Source: Gracilariopsis chorda (lineage: Eukaryota; Rhodophyta; Florideophyceae; Gracilariales; Gracilariaceae). From it: a stretch of 64,000 nt of DNA. The translations under genes and the position numbers were made by a program. Where the stretch lies: the NCBI GenBank assembly GCA_003194525.1, contig NBIV01000126.1:154017-218016 (forward strand), given 5' to 3'. How positions within the stretch are numbered: the first letter of the stretch is position 1; the number at the start of each line of letters is the position of its first letter. This document shows positions 33,801-44,046 of the stretch, piece after piece. Below the pieces are notes generated by a model. That model searched no databases. It saw nothing but the letters and a program-made list of their open reading frames with translations, and was not told where the DNA came from.

Positions 33801-35273
33801 GATAGGGTACGTGTCCCTAACAGTCACGGCATTGAGCCGGCGGTAGTCGACACAGAACCTCCAGGCTCCGTCAGCCTTTAAAGCCAGTACAACTGGGGAT
33901 GCCCAGGGTGATTGAGCGGGCTCAATCACACCTGCGCGGAGCATCTTGTCCACTTGGGACTGCTCCTCTTCCCGAGCTTTCGGACCTGCCCTGTAAGGGG
34001 GTTGTGCAACCGGTCGCGCACCGGGGATTAAATCGATCCGGTGTTCCGTTGCGTTAATCTCGCCAAGCGAGCCATCCCACATTGTGGTGAATTCCAGTAA
34101 CATGGTACGGAGTTTGTCGCGGTGCGACTCTGGCACGTGGATAAAGTCCAGCGCTTCAAGTGCCTTTTCCGGATCAATCCGGTCGTTGCTCGATGGAGCA
34201 TTGTCCTGTGGAACAGGTATGGTTCGCGATTCCGAGTTACTCGGTATGTTCGACGCTGAAGTAGCGGTTTCCTCCCCCTCCTTAGACTTGACGTCTTCGG
34301 ACGGCGGAGCGAACTCCTCAGGAGAGGTGGTAACTCCGAGTACATCGGCGTCTGTCATCTTTGTTGGCAGCATTCCCATAGGATGGGGGGTTACACTCCC
34401 AATTACTTGGTGTTTTACCAGATACTGGGGGTGTTTGCCAAGGTTGGCAACCAATATCCGGAAAGGAACATCCGGGGAAATGGAGAAAATTCCATTAGCC
34501 AGCGCCAGCTGGGATTTCTCGTACAACGAGGCGAGGGGTTGTATAACCCGAAGACCGTGTTGACGGGAATTTACCTGCACCCAGACCTGGGACTCAGCCG
34601 GTATAGAAACCGAGGCAGCGACGCGGAGCTTGGTGGACTCGCGGGACGGGGGCGGTGGTTCCTGCGCAGCAGGGAGCGGAACTTGTTTCCGAGAGGACCG
34701 CTTTGGCGGGCGGCGAACAATGGGAACCGACCATCCGTCGTCAAGTTCTACACGCCTGAGGCGGGGCCTGATTGCGTCGACAAATCTGCCGCAGTAATCA
34801 CATCCCAGTATGACTGGTGCGGCCAATGAACGGCAAACGATGAAGTCCAATTTCAACACAGAGGTACCAAGTCTCACGACGAGGTCCACTGTGCCCACCG
34901 TTTGTAACGGATTGTTGTTTGCATCCGAAATGTCGGGGACCGCGTCAGAGCGGATACGAGACCGCACAAGTGGGGGTAACAATGATTCCACAACAACGTT
35001 GGGGCCTGCACCTGTATCCAGGACGGTGAGAAACCTCACCATAAACTGGGGATCAAGGCCAAGGTCGGCATAGACCTTATAATTGCGCTTGGCCAAGACC
35101 AAGACTCTACCGGGAACCCGGGGATTTTTACTCCGTATCCACGGGCGACGAAACACACCGAGGTGCGCAGAGTCCGCGTCAGCGGTGTCTTTCCTCGAGA
35201 GGACTTTCACCGGGGAGCGAGGCGAGGACGCCTTGGGCGCCAACAGCCTCGTTCTTGAGGACGCCTCTCCCAA
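30758..35273 (-). pseudogene. Gypsy A pol: protease, reverse transcriptase, RNase H, integrase
   Basis: ORF 35273-32817 begins with the protease (VLDTGAGPNVVVE), then reverse transcriptase (WRFCVDYRRLNAVTV; FTALDANWGYWQVP; catalytic YLDD in CLVYLDDIIIFSN) and RNase H (VDTDSSDYQVGCAL; SEKECLAVVW; YTDHSSL). The frame breaks near 32870, after SSLV, and continues in ORF 32881-30758 with the end of RNase H, the H-H-C-C zinc region (HLSHYAPIGGHPGG; CSKCAKNRVK) and the integrase D-D-E residues (AIDILGPL; SDNGKQF; NGQVERFNRT). It also has MAFRLTNA where gypsy B has MPFGLTNA, in a normally invariant region. Pol copies the RNA and inserts the DNA. Two frameshifts make it defective. Confidence 0.88.
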
Positions 35274-35554
35274 AGTGGAGACTCCCTCAGTTAGTTTTCC
35301 GCCTTCAGCGGTGGGTTGGTTTCCTCGACAACGAGTGCTTCATCCCGTTGACGGGGGTTTCTATCCGCGTCAGCGGTGTCTTTCCTCGAGAGGACTTTCA
35401 CCGGGGAGCGAGGCGAGGACGCCTTGGGCGCCAACAGCCTCGTTCTTGAGGACGCCTCTCCCAAAGGGGAGACTCCCTCAGTTAGTTTTCCGCCTTCAGC
35501 GGTGGGTTGGTTTCCTCGACAACGAGTGCTTCATCCCGTTGACGGGGGTTTCTA
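35173..35554. repeat. 191-bp tandem duplication at the gag-pol junction of gypsy A
   Basis: 35173-35363 and 35364-35554 are identical except for one base by eye. Each copy contains the gag end with its stop. Because 191 is not a multiple of three, the duplication changes the pol frame relative to gag. Confidence 0.9.
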
Positions 35555-37626
35555 TCCGCATAAGCGGGGGTTGCAACGGATGGTTGCGTGATCTCCCGAG
35601 TCTGGGTGTATGAAGCTTGCCGCACACGCGGGATCTGAGGTAGGGCATGGGAAAAGTTCGTTTTAGCACGGAGGTAGGAAGCCGTCGGGACGGAAAGTTT
35701 CTTCTCTGGAGTGAGGGCCTCATAATTTGCCACCACCTTGGCCATATCCTTCAGTGAACAAATACACTGAGGGGAGTTATGGCCATGGGCATAGCACAGG
35801 TGGCAAATGAGAGCCAATACCGCGACACGCGGATTAATATTCCGAGTATCGGAGAAGCGAACCGCAGGGCGGGTGTCAGCCCATCCAGGCCGTTGATAAC
35901 GGGATTGACCGTTTGAAAACGGGAGTCGTTGGGGTTGAACCCGACTGTTACCATCGTACAAAACGGGGCCTTCCGTTCCCGTATCACAGGTCATCTCCGT
36001 CGTTGACGGTAAATAACTGGTGGGTATCGACACACCATCCTCCTGCACTAAATGCACGGTATCAAATCCCTGTCCAGGGTTCCCATCCGCAGTGAGCGGG
36101 AGAGAGGAAGCTTCGCTTTCCAGCAACAACGCCTTGGCGGATATAGACCGATTGTTCGGAGTTATTGCACGAAGTGCATCCCCTTCCGCTCGGGCGTGTT
36201 GGACCAGCTCGAGGAAGGTGATCCTCCGCTTGTCCTCCCGATAACGGGTAACTAAACTCCGGATTGCCGGGTCAAGACCATCAATGAACATGGTACTGCG
36301 CTCCCCAGCGGGGTATACGTTACCACATCTGTGGAAAGCCTTGTTAAGGCACACCGAGTAATCGGTCTCGGTCTCTCCAGCACGCTGGCGTGTATCTCGC
36401 GAAGCGAGGATAGCCTGCTGAATAGCGGTGTTGGTGGCGTAGGAGCGCAGAAGATACTGCACAGCCTCCGGCCAGCAAGTAACTCCTCCCTCGGAGGCAC
36501 GAGAAGATCCTCTGACAGAGTTGTATTGGTCCTCCGCCATTCCCCGTAAGAAATACGGTAAAGCCAAGTAGGCTTGTCTCTCATTCATACCGAGGATATC
36601 GGCCTCCGCTACAAAGCGGGATAGGAAATCCAGTACTAGGACTGGGTCCTCTCCAGTAAAATACTGGTTGCGGAGCGAGAGCTGCATTCGCTTAATGCAT
36701 TCTCGCACCTTTCCCGTACCACGGGGCGTACGTCCAAGTGACGAGTCTTCGAGCCGGTAGTACCGGTATCATAAAAGCTTCCGCTAGTCCGGGTTTGTCG
36801 GTTTCAATTCCCGAAGACCGGGGTGTCTTCTCCCCTTCTGGCGGGTTCGGACCACACCTTCAGTGGCCGATGACCGCTTCGAGCGGGAGGAGTAGCCTCG
36901 CTTCTCGTCCTCCGAGTCGGAGTCCGAGGAGCTCGAGCTAACCGAATGGTTTCGGGATGAGTCCGACGATGTCGAAGAATCGGAGTCCGAATATTTTCGG
37001 TGGTGTTTTCGTCGATGACGGCATTTCTTCTTCCCAGCAAGCTGGTCGTTGTGCGATGCCTCGTTTACCGGATCATCCGGGGATGGTTTGTCCATGAGGA
37101 CGAACTGCTCCAGCGTCTCCAGGCGGGCACCAGTCCGATCAAATCGGGCTTCAACTCCTTCGATGAAGGTGGCGGGTTGTCCCAAACTCTCCAACACGGA
37201 GTTGACGTCAGACCGTAAAATACGGAGTTCCTCGGCGACCTCCTTTACGGGGGTTGCCAAGCCCACCTCTTGGAGGGATTTTAGTTCCCCTACAAAGGTG
37301 TCATGGGCGGTCCACAGAGCGCGGACCTGGGATTCTAGGGAAGTCCCCTGGGGGGTGTTATCGCCCGTTCCACGGGGGCTTGAAGCCGCGACAGCGGGAG
37401 CAGGCCGGGGTGCCTGGGGCACTGCGGCAACAGCCAGAGTCGATGCTGCATTCCCCTGCGGGGGTGATAACGAGGGCAAAAGGAGGTTCCGGGGTTCCCG
37501 GTCGGGGGTATCATTCCGCGATGAAGCGGCGCCAGTACGGCTGGAAGGTGTCCGTATAGGGGAACGGGGTATGAACCGAACTTCGGAAGTGTCCGCGTTG
37601 TCGCGGGAGCGACTACGCGTGACCAC
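35482..37626 (-). pseudogene. Gypsy A gag with two nonsense codons
   Basis: One frame runs from ATG at 37626 to the stop at 35482 (about 715 codons), broken by TAG at 36784-36786 and TGA a few codons later. The N-terminal part is Pro/Ser-rich, then a Ser/Asp low-complexity stretch and a Lys/Arg patch (KKCRHRRKHHRKYS). The capsid-like part contains LSLRNQYFTGEDPVLVLDFL and GMAEDQYNSVRGSSRASEGG, nearly identical to gypsy B. A CCHC zinc knuckle (CHLCYAHGHNSPQC) lies near the C terminus. The last codons are GCG GAA AAC TAA. Gag packages element RNA into virus-like particles. Confidence 0.82.
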
Positions 37627-37740
37627 TGGCTCCGCATCGGAGGATTTCTCGACATGAGAAAATACCGTTACGATGGGAAACGATCACGGAACTTCCGGTA
37701 AATAAAAACAAACCTCGTAAGAGGGAAAACAAAGACCGAT

Positions 37741-37757
37741 TCTAGGTCGGGAGACCA
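37741..37757 (-). other. Primer-binding site of gypsy A
   Basis: Three bases after the 5' LTR, the minus strand reads TGGTCTCCCGACCTAGA. It begins TGG, complementary to a tRNA CCA end, and is identical over 17 nt to the site at 58307-58323 in gypsy B. The predicted tRNA would end TCGGGAGACCA, implying an acceptor stem starting CTCCCGA. I cannot name the tRNA. Confidence 0.8.
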
Positions 37758-37760
37758 CTT

Positions 37761-38587
37761 TGTGGTGCAATGCCCCAAAAGGGGAAAAACACCGAAAGAC
37801 GTTCGGGATCTTCCTCTCACGAGGTGAACCCAGTTGGGTAGAGCCCTCCCAGAGGTGTCACGGCGAAGCCGGTTTGTAAGACCAGGGACACCTGTCGCGA
37901 CTCGCGCAGGGAGGTGAAGTCGTAGAATCGGTATTCGCGTGAGCGGGGTGTGATCCTCAGTAGAGGTATGTTTCCACGTAAGTGGGGGTGTGTGAGCGGA
38001 TGCCCACACGAGGGCCGCGGATAGCGGGAGGTGCTACCCTAAAAAGGGGAAAAGGAAGGGCGAAGAGGAGAAACGAAGGATGAAGTGAGTCGCGAGAGCG
38101 ACGAACAGATACGGCAATGCCGGTGGACAGGACTCCCTATACAGGGCGAAACACCAATATGATTGGAACAATTATACTCCCAAGGATGGGCTTCTTTAGA
38201 TGTGCAAGGGGGTTAGATGTCCCGTGGTTTACGGCGTTTCCCTCCAGGGAGGAGTAGAGCACGCGCGCAAGTGGCAACAACTAGAGCCAATTCCCCAGGT
38301 TGGGGTCCCTTGTTGGGGAAGGTTTACTGGTGCGACGGCAGTGCGCCGTCGCACTAAGTACTAGCTTCCCAGAAATGGGTGTGAAAATAATAAATAATAT
38401 TAACTAAAATACTCCACATTTCGTGGCAACATCCACTACTGTGGCCAACCGCCAATTGACCCAAAACAGTGTCCCACGTGTCCATATCCACCATAGTGGG
38501 GCGTAGTTCATATACACACTACACAACCGATAATATCGGGAAAGCGTTCAAGTACCAAGAATCCCTCCCTGAGGGCGTTGCACTACA
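37761..38587 (-). repeat. Gypsy A 5' LTR
   Basis: 827 bp, with the same ends as the 3' LTR. In minus-strand reading it precedes the primer-binding site and gag, so it is the upstream LTR and promoter. Confidence 0.93.
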
Positions 38588-38592
38588 GTATG
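38588..38592. repeat. Target duplication right of gypsy A
   Basis: GTATG, identical to 28496-28500. Confidence 0.88.
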
Positions 38593-39046
38593 CACAGAAA
38601 GCCTTATCACCCCGATACCTCTTTCCCAACTGGTAGGTCCATATGAAGATGCATTCAATTTCTACTTATCATCCTTAAGGATTCATGTAGAGCAGGCCTT
38701 CGGAATGCTTGTGGCTAGATGGCGAATCTTACAGAACACGCTCCAGTACTCTGTCTACATCAGCGCACGGATCATATGCCTGTGCATGAAATTGCACAAC
38801 TTTTTTTTAGAAAATGGGGAGCAAACTGTAACGAGATTACGGCAGGAAGAAAAGGTTCAATGCGAGATTGAAATACAGGACTGGTATGCTTTTTGTAAAG
38901 AGGACAACAATATGCAAGTGCTGCAGCACAACCATGGCCGGACCCAAGGTGTCTCGAGAAAAGGGGAAGAGCTGGTATCGATTATTCGCCAAAGAGAACT
39001 CCGCCGCCCCTCCCTCTATGGTGTCCCGCAAGATGAAAGGGAATAA
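38593..39046 (+). pseudogene. PIF/Harbinger transposase, 3' part
   Basis: Directly after the second copy of the 5-bp duplication, the reading frame of the 5' part continues without a break. It shows FNFYLSSLRIHVEQAFGML followed by VARWRIL (about 38660-38725), which holds the catalytic glutamate (V-E-x-x-F-G-x-L-x-x-R-W). CLCMKLHNFF is the typical C-terminal helix. The frame stays open to 39046 with a non-conserved tail. Together with 27680-28500 it gives the D-D-E set of HARBI1-type nucleases. Confidence 0.78.
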
Positions 39047-39311
39047 ACGATCAATGGCACACCACGGCGAACATATACTCTCACTATGACTGCCCTCCAC
39101 TCACGTTAGTGCGCGAACAATACCTTCTCCGATCCCCCACCGAACATCCCCTCCTCGATGTCGCATGCCAGCAACCGCCGCACGATGACAACACCGCCCC
39201 CCTGTCGTCCACGGAATCCACGGCAGTGTAGACAACTTCAATGAATACCTGGGATGGCATGTTAGAGGAGTCATTCACCGTTTTTTTGTTTTAATACAAA
39301 GCCTCACTCCC
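39047..39311. other. Gap after the Harbinger fragment
   Basis: No gene. The 3' end of the Harbinger element may lie here, but no terminal repeat could be matched to the left side. Confidence 0.35.
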
Positions 39312-39839
39312 ATGTTAGATCCGTGGATGCATGCAGCATCTCAAGAGACGAGAGCGGAAGCAGCGTCAAGTCTCGATATCCAAAAAACAAAAGTTAGGAC
39401 TTTGGCTATGGCAAATCGGAGGAAGGCAGCAGCGGCCAGACAAGCTGCAAAGCTGAAGGCTTCGGAGGGGAGCCGAAGCCTTATTTCTCAAACAGTTCAA
39501 GATGGGGACTCCGCTCCCGCCGTCGAAGGACGTGATGATTTTTCTGTCATACACCAGACGGTTGCCGCTGCCATTGGGTCCCTAGCTGCAAGATGGCCAT
39601 CCGATGAGCCTTCCCTTCTGTCGGTTTTAGGAAAGTATCTACGGAGTGAGTTTTTCAGGGCTAGACAACTCGCTTGTCAAATATGTGAAGTATGGGCTCT
39701 GAAGTCCAAGGATGCCTTGTATGTACTACCAGACGAAATAGCTGCATCTATAAGAACGCTTTTGTCACCTAATGCGAATACGCTGTTCTCACTCTTCTGT
39801 CTCCGATGCGTTTTCCATGGCATATCCATCTGGGGATGA
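39312..39839 (+). CDS. Helical ORF of unknown function, perhaps the start of the following decayed gene
   Basis: The 175-residue ORF has an Ala/Lys/Arg-rich helical N-terminal part (MANRRKAAAARQAAKLKA) and then alpha-helical sequence with no motif I recognise. It lies upstream of the BTAF1-like pseudogene on the same strand, and helical repeats would suit the N-terminal HEAT region of that family, so it may be a remnant of the same gene. It could also be an accessory ORF of the Harbinger element. Neither is proven. Confidence 0.35.
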   Translation: MLDPWMHAASQETRAEAASSLDIQKTKVRTLAMANRRKAAAARQAAKLKASEGSRSLISQTVQDGDSAPAVEGRDDFSVIHQTVAAAIGSLAARWPSDEPSLLSVLGKYLRSEFFRARQLACQICEVWALKSKDALYVLPDEIAASIRTLLSPNANTLFSLFCLRCVFHGISIWG

Positions 39840-40919
39840 CAGCTTATGGCTACTCCTCTGTTTTCTTAGTGAGGAGTGATGCGGACAACCCTCTGTATCT
39901 CCATGTACCGGTTCGACATCCTCATCCCAATGTTTGTGAAGTCGGTAGTAGCGCATGTCGATTCGAAGAAACTAACTAAGTCTTAGCCCCATATCCTTCA
40001 TCCAGGAGAGGCATAATATCAGATGCATTCAAAGTGATCTGCTGTTACGATAAATGGGGAGTTGAATCTTTGGACGGACCGTCTCCTGATACCGTACGTA
40101 TTCCACCGGCTTGAACAGAGCCATGTTTTACATGTTGTTGCGCAGAACCAAGGTTCACGTATTTCTTGATTCAACTTTGCTCTGTTCAGTTGTTACAAAC
40201 CATCTCAAAATAAAAGCATCGTGAACAAAGCTAACCCTTATCCGCAATTGATCCTCTGAGTTTTTGATACACTAACTTGCGCATTTTTCTCCTCCTTGGC
40301 GGGATCCACTGCTTGTGCAGGGTTCACCGTCATATGTGGGCATCCTGGCCTCATGAGACGGGTCCAACTTTGCAACGAAGCTACTCATGCCAAACGAAAT
40401 GAAAACAGCGAGTGGATCTCCAGTGAAGGCCGAAGGTTTTGAACCACTCGTCGAGAAGAGCCGTGAGAGTTTTTCGGAGAGGAGGCACAACCGATTATAA
40501 CTACGAGAAAATGATCTCGGGAGCTTGGCTTCCTTGAACTCTTGAGAGTTTCTCCAACCAAGATAGATCTATCCGGATTCTTCCATGGGGCGTTCTGAGC
40601 ACATAAGGATAAGCGCTCAAGCACCGCTTTGTGCAGAAACTTCTATTCCACTACAAAACAGGATAACCCAAGTCCAGTCAGACTCCTGCTCGAGTCATTC
40701 CATTTTGCTGCGATTAGAAGGTACGATGAATACATAGGTATGTCGGCGGTTCCTCTGTTCTTGGACACAAACACGTTCTTAGAAGCTATTCCCACCAGTC
40801 TGAATGCCTTTAGGAAGGACATTTTGAAGCTCAAGGATAACTGAAAAGAGGGTAAGCACTATGTTGGGAAGTCCAATCTCGCCCATGCTGCTTTCAAGGG
40901 TAACGAATTTTGGATAGAC
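39840..40919. other. Decayed coding sequence, no clear product
   Basis: Only short ORFs such as 40629-40844. Open pieces in several plus-strand frames suggest a continuation of the decayed gene on either side. No motif is safe. Confidence 0.35.
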
Positions 40920-43435
40920 ATGAACAATTTGAACTTGGGGAACACCTGGAAGGCGACCAACACGGACGTGAAGAATTCTGGGATGCATAAAGGGCAACTT
41001 GAGTCTATCTCGGCTCTCCGAATGCGACTGAGTCAGTCCATTACATATCTGGAGATTCGCGAGGAAGATCTCACCATCTCCACCTCTGTATGCGCCGTAG
41101 CATCCATCGTGGTGGCTAGCGGTATTCCCTTTCTCCTAAAGTTGGCCTTTACATCAAATTGTTGATGGCTGCACTGCGAAAGGCTTACAATAGGCATGTC
41201 CAGACTTATGCCACGGACTCAATCGCAAGACTAGCTCTCCGTCTAGCTGCACGTGATGTGAAAAAGGCGATTGATCTTATGATCAAAACCTGATCAAGTA
41301 CGCGACAGCGGAGCAAGAAACAAAAGATGAGAAGATTATGGCATCCATGATTTCATCTGCCAGATACAAGCTGTCACCGGGGGCACTTGTAAAGCAGGGG
41401 GCATTGTATGCATTTCGTGCCTTCTGTGTGCAATTCGATGGGAATTAGTTTTCAACTCTATCTTCATTATGGAGTCGTATAAGTGGTCCTTTGAGCGCAT
41501 GCCCAACCAAGGTAAAGATCCAGGAAGTGGTAGACGCGTTAAAACTACTACGTGCAGTGGTTTGGCATGCTAGTCAGGACCTTCATTCAACCATCATTGA
41601 TCTTTTATCTCCGATTATCAGGATATGTGCATCACCGCATGAAGATTATGTGTATCACGCACCGCTCTTTCTAGCCGATGCTGTCACAACTATGCCAAGG
41701 CAAGGAATGCAGATAATCGTGTCAGGTCTTGTTCCATTACGCTCGGAGATCGAGCAAGACAAGGATGCCTACCGTTCTGCTCGTCGACGAGCAGCAAAGG
41801 CGCTACGGGCGGTTGTTGACTGCTTTGGTACAAAAATAATTCCTTACTCAGCGTTTCTCATAGTCCCCATGATGACTAGAATGGTTGATGAAGATGAGAT
41901 CGTTCGAGAAGCAGCTGCATGGGTGTTTGGAACTTTGGTACGTCTGATGCATTTGGAAGGAAGCACTCCGGACGATCCCATGATGAGTGAATCAATGCCT
42001 CGAGAACGAGAAGAAGCACGGAGCGTTCTTGGACAATTATTGGGAAGTGAACGTCGCCAACATTATGAAATACCTGGGTCTATTGGTGATGACATACGAC
42101 TGCGAAAATATCAGCAGGATTGCCTTGAATGGCTAACCTTCCTTAATAAGTACGGTTTGCACCGTGCTTTGTCTGATGAGATGGGGCTTTTAAAGACTCT
42201 TATGACGCTTTGCATACTTACAGGCGACTATGCTACAAATATGAAGAAAGATCGGCATCTGCCATCCCTACTCGTTTGTCCGAACACAATCCTGGCTCAC
42301 TGGGTACAAGAAGCGAACAGAGCAATTGGCCATGTTCTACGAAGCGTCATTCACTACGCTGGGCTTTCCAAAGCACGGGCACGTATACGAAGCCAAAGCG
42401 TACTAAGATATGCCTCTATAATAGCTGCAAGCTATGAAATTCTGAGCATGTTCTTCGATATTTTAAGCACATCCGTTGTAATTACGTCGTTCTTGACGAA
42501 CGCCATGTGATCAAGAATGCGAAAACCAAGGCAACCAGGGCAGTTCGAAGCCTATCCTCAAATCACAGATTGACACCAACAGTAACTCCTATCCAGAATT
42601 CGGTCATCGAGCTTTGGGCTATGTTCGGTTTTCTCATGCCTGGTTTTCTTGGTATTGAGAAGAACTTCAAAGACACGTATGCAAAACTGACAATGGCTGC
42701 AAGAGAAGGGAAATGTAGCGAGGCAGATCAGGAAAAAGGAATGGCAGGAGCAGAATCGCTTCACAGGCAAGTGTTACCGTTTGTTCTACGACGGTTGAAG
42801 AATGAAGTATTGTCGAAACTGCCGCCAAGGATTATGCAAGACTACTAATGCAATATAACACCAATTCAGTTGCGACTGTACGAGGACTTTGCATCAGATG
42901 CTCTAACAATCCCGAGGTCAAATCGAACTCGACACAGAAAGGGGCAGAGAAGGAATCCAAAAGTCACGTGTTCCTAGCACTATCCTATCTTCGTCGTCTA
43001 TGCAGCCTTCCGAAGCTTGTCCTTTCTCCGAGACATCCTGAGTATCACTCGGTTCACGACGCTGTGCATCGCCAAGGCCAACAAATCGATGATATTGAAT
43101 CGATTGCGAAGCTACTTGGACTAAGAAATATTCTACAGGAGTGCAGTATTGGCCTAGATGAAACGGCGATTAGGGACTCGGGAGGACCTCGAGTTCTTAT
43201 CTTTGCTAAGCTAAAGAAAATGCTTGACATTGTTGAGAAGGACCTCTTTGATATGTATATCGCAAATGCTGTTGTGAAGCGAGAGAACTCCAATTTTCAG
43301 TCCATGAACACGGAAGACTTGCTAGACTTGTTCAATGCAGATAGTGCTGAGGCCTCATCCACCAACGTCTCATCGCTTGATATCAGTGTCGGAACTGGAA
43401 AGGGCATGAAGGCGGCTTTGGCAGGGCTTGGGTAA
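40920..43435 (+). pseudogene. Mot1/BTAF1-like SNF2 ATPase pseudogene
   Basis: ORF 41491-42510 has helical HEAT-like repeats (about residues 1-190) leading into the start of a SNF2 ATPase domain: RLRKYQQDCLEWLTFLNKYG then DEMGLLKTLMTLCIL, where the Walker A glycine of GLGKT is replaced by Leu. The next frames give a LDERH where DEGH is expected, and a TPTVTPIQNSVIELWAMFGF segment where TLTGTPIQN is expected. VLPFVLRRLKNEVLSKLPP and, near 42960-43010, FLALSYLRRLCSLPKLVLSP continue the family pattern, and GGPRVLIFAKLKKMLDIVE marks the start of the helicase C lobe, which then ends. HEAT repeats followed by this ATPase point to Mot1/BTAF1, which removes TATA-binding protein from DNA. Frame changes at about 42485 and 42850-42950, an altered ATP-binding loop and a missing helicase C lobe make it non-functional. 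Confidence 0.72.
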
Positions 43436-44046
43436 CGGTGGGAAGAAAAGCAATACGAGGATGAGTACAACATGGGCAATTTTTTTGCTAGGATGGACAC
43501 ATCCGGGAGTACGTGATTTGTTGATTCGGAGCCTTGGTGGAAAAGTAGGCACATTCTAGAGAAGCGTACTAACTGATTTCCTGCTGCCATTTGCACAACG
43601 GCTTTTTCGTATGTGGGAGACATGAGCTGCAACAACTATGATGGTAGCAGTCGTGCGGTTTATGTTTGTCTTTAGTACACGGTAAGGGCGTCCATCGTAT
43701 CGCGATAGGTCAACCAATTTACTTCGTATAGCACTAAGATAAAGATTGCGGCCCGCCTCCACCCGGCGCTAAACGCCTCCGCAATTTCGATGAGTAAGAT
43801 TAAGCCAAGCAGTTATCAAGAAATCCCACCAGCACCCGGCTCCATGAGCCGATGAAAGATTCTGTAGGATAGAGAAAAAGAGAGCAAAGTTCGAAGTCCT
43901 TGTTAGTAAATGTTCATCGATTATAGCTCTGATGCTTTCGAAATTAATTGGAACTGTTGCTCTATGTTCTCGAGTGCCTTATGCGCATTCTCAATAAAGA
44001 TTTGGTTGTTCGTCTTCTGCGCTCGCTCGTATCGCATGGCACTCTG
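43436..44046. other. Intergenic, no clear gene
   Basis: Contains the end of the pseudogene region and short ORFs. From about 43920 the minus strand is open and continues the coiled coil of the following gene past its stop. Confidence 0.4.

Larger units (their letters stand above)
28501..38587 (-). mobile_element. Gypsy A: full-length chromodomain Ty3/gypsy retrotransposon
   Basis: A 10,087-bp element on the minus strand with two LTRs (38587-37761 and 29326-28501), a 5-bp target duplication, a primer-binding site, gag, a pol with protease, reverse transcriptase, RNase H and integrase, a C-terminal chromodomain, and a polypurine tract. The LTRs differ at about 30 of 826 positions by eye (roughly 96% identity), so insertion is not recent. 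Gag has two stops and pol two frameshifts, so this copy is non-autonomous. The insertion splits a Harbinger transposase gene. Confidence 0.93.
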
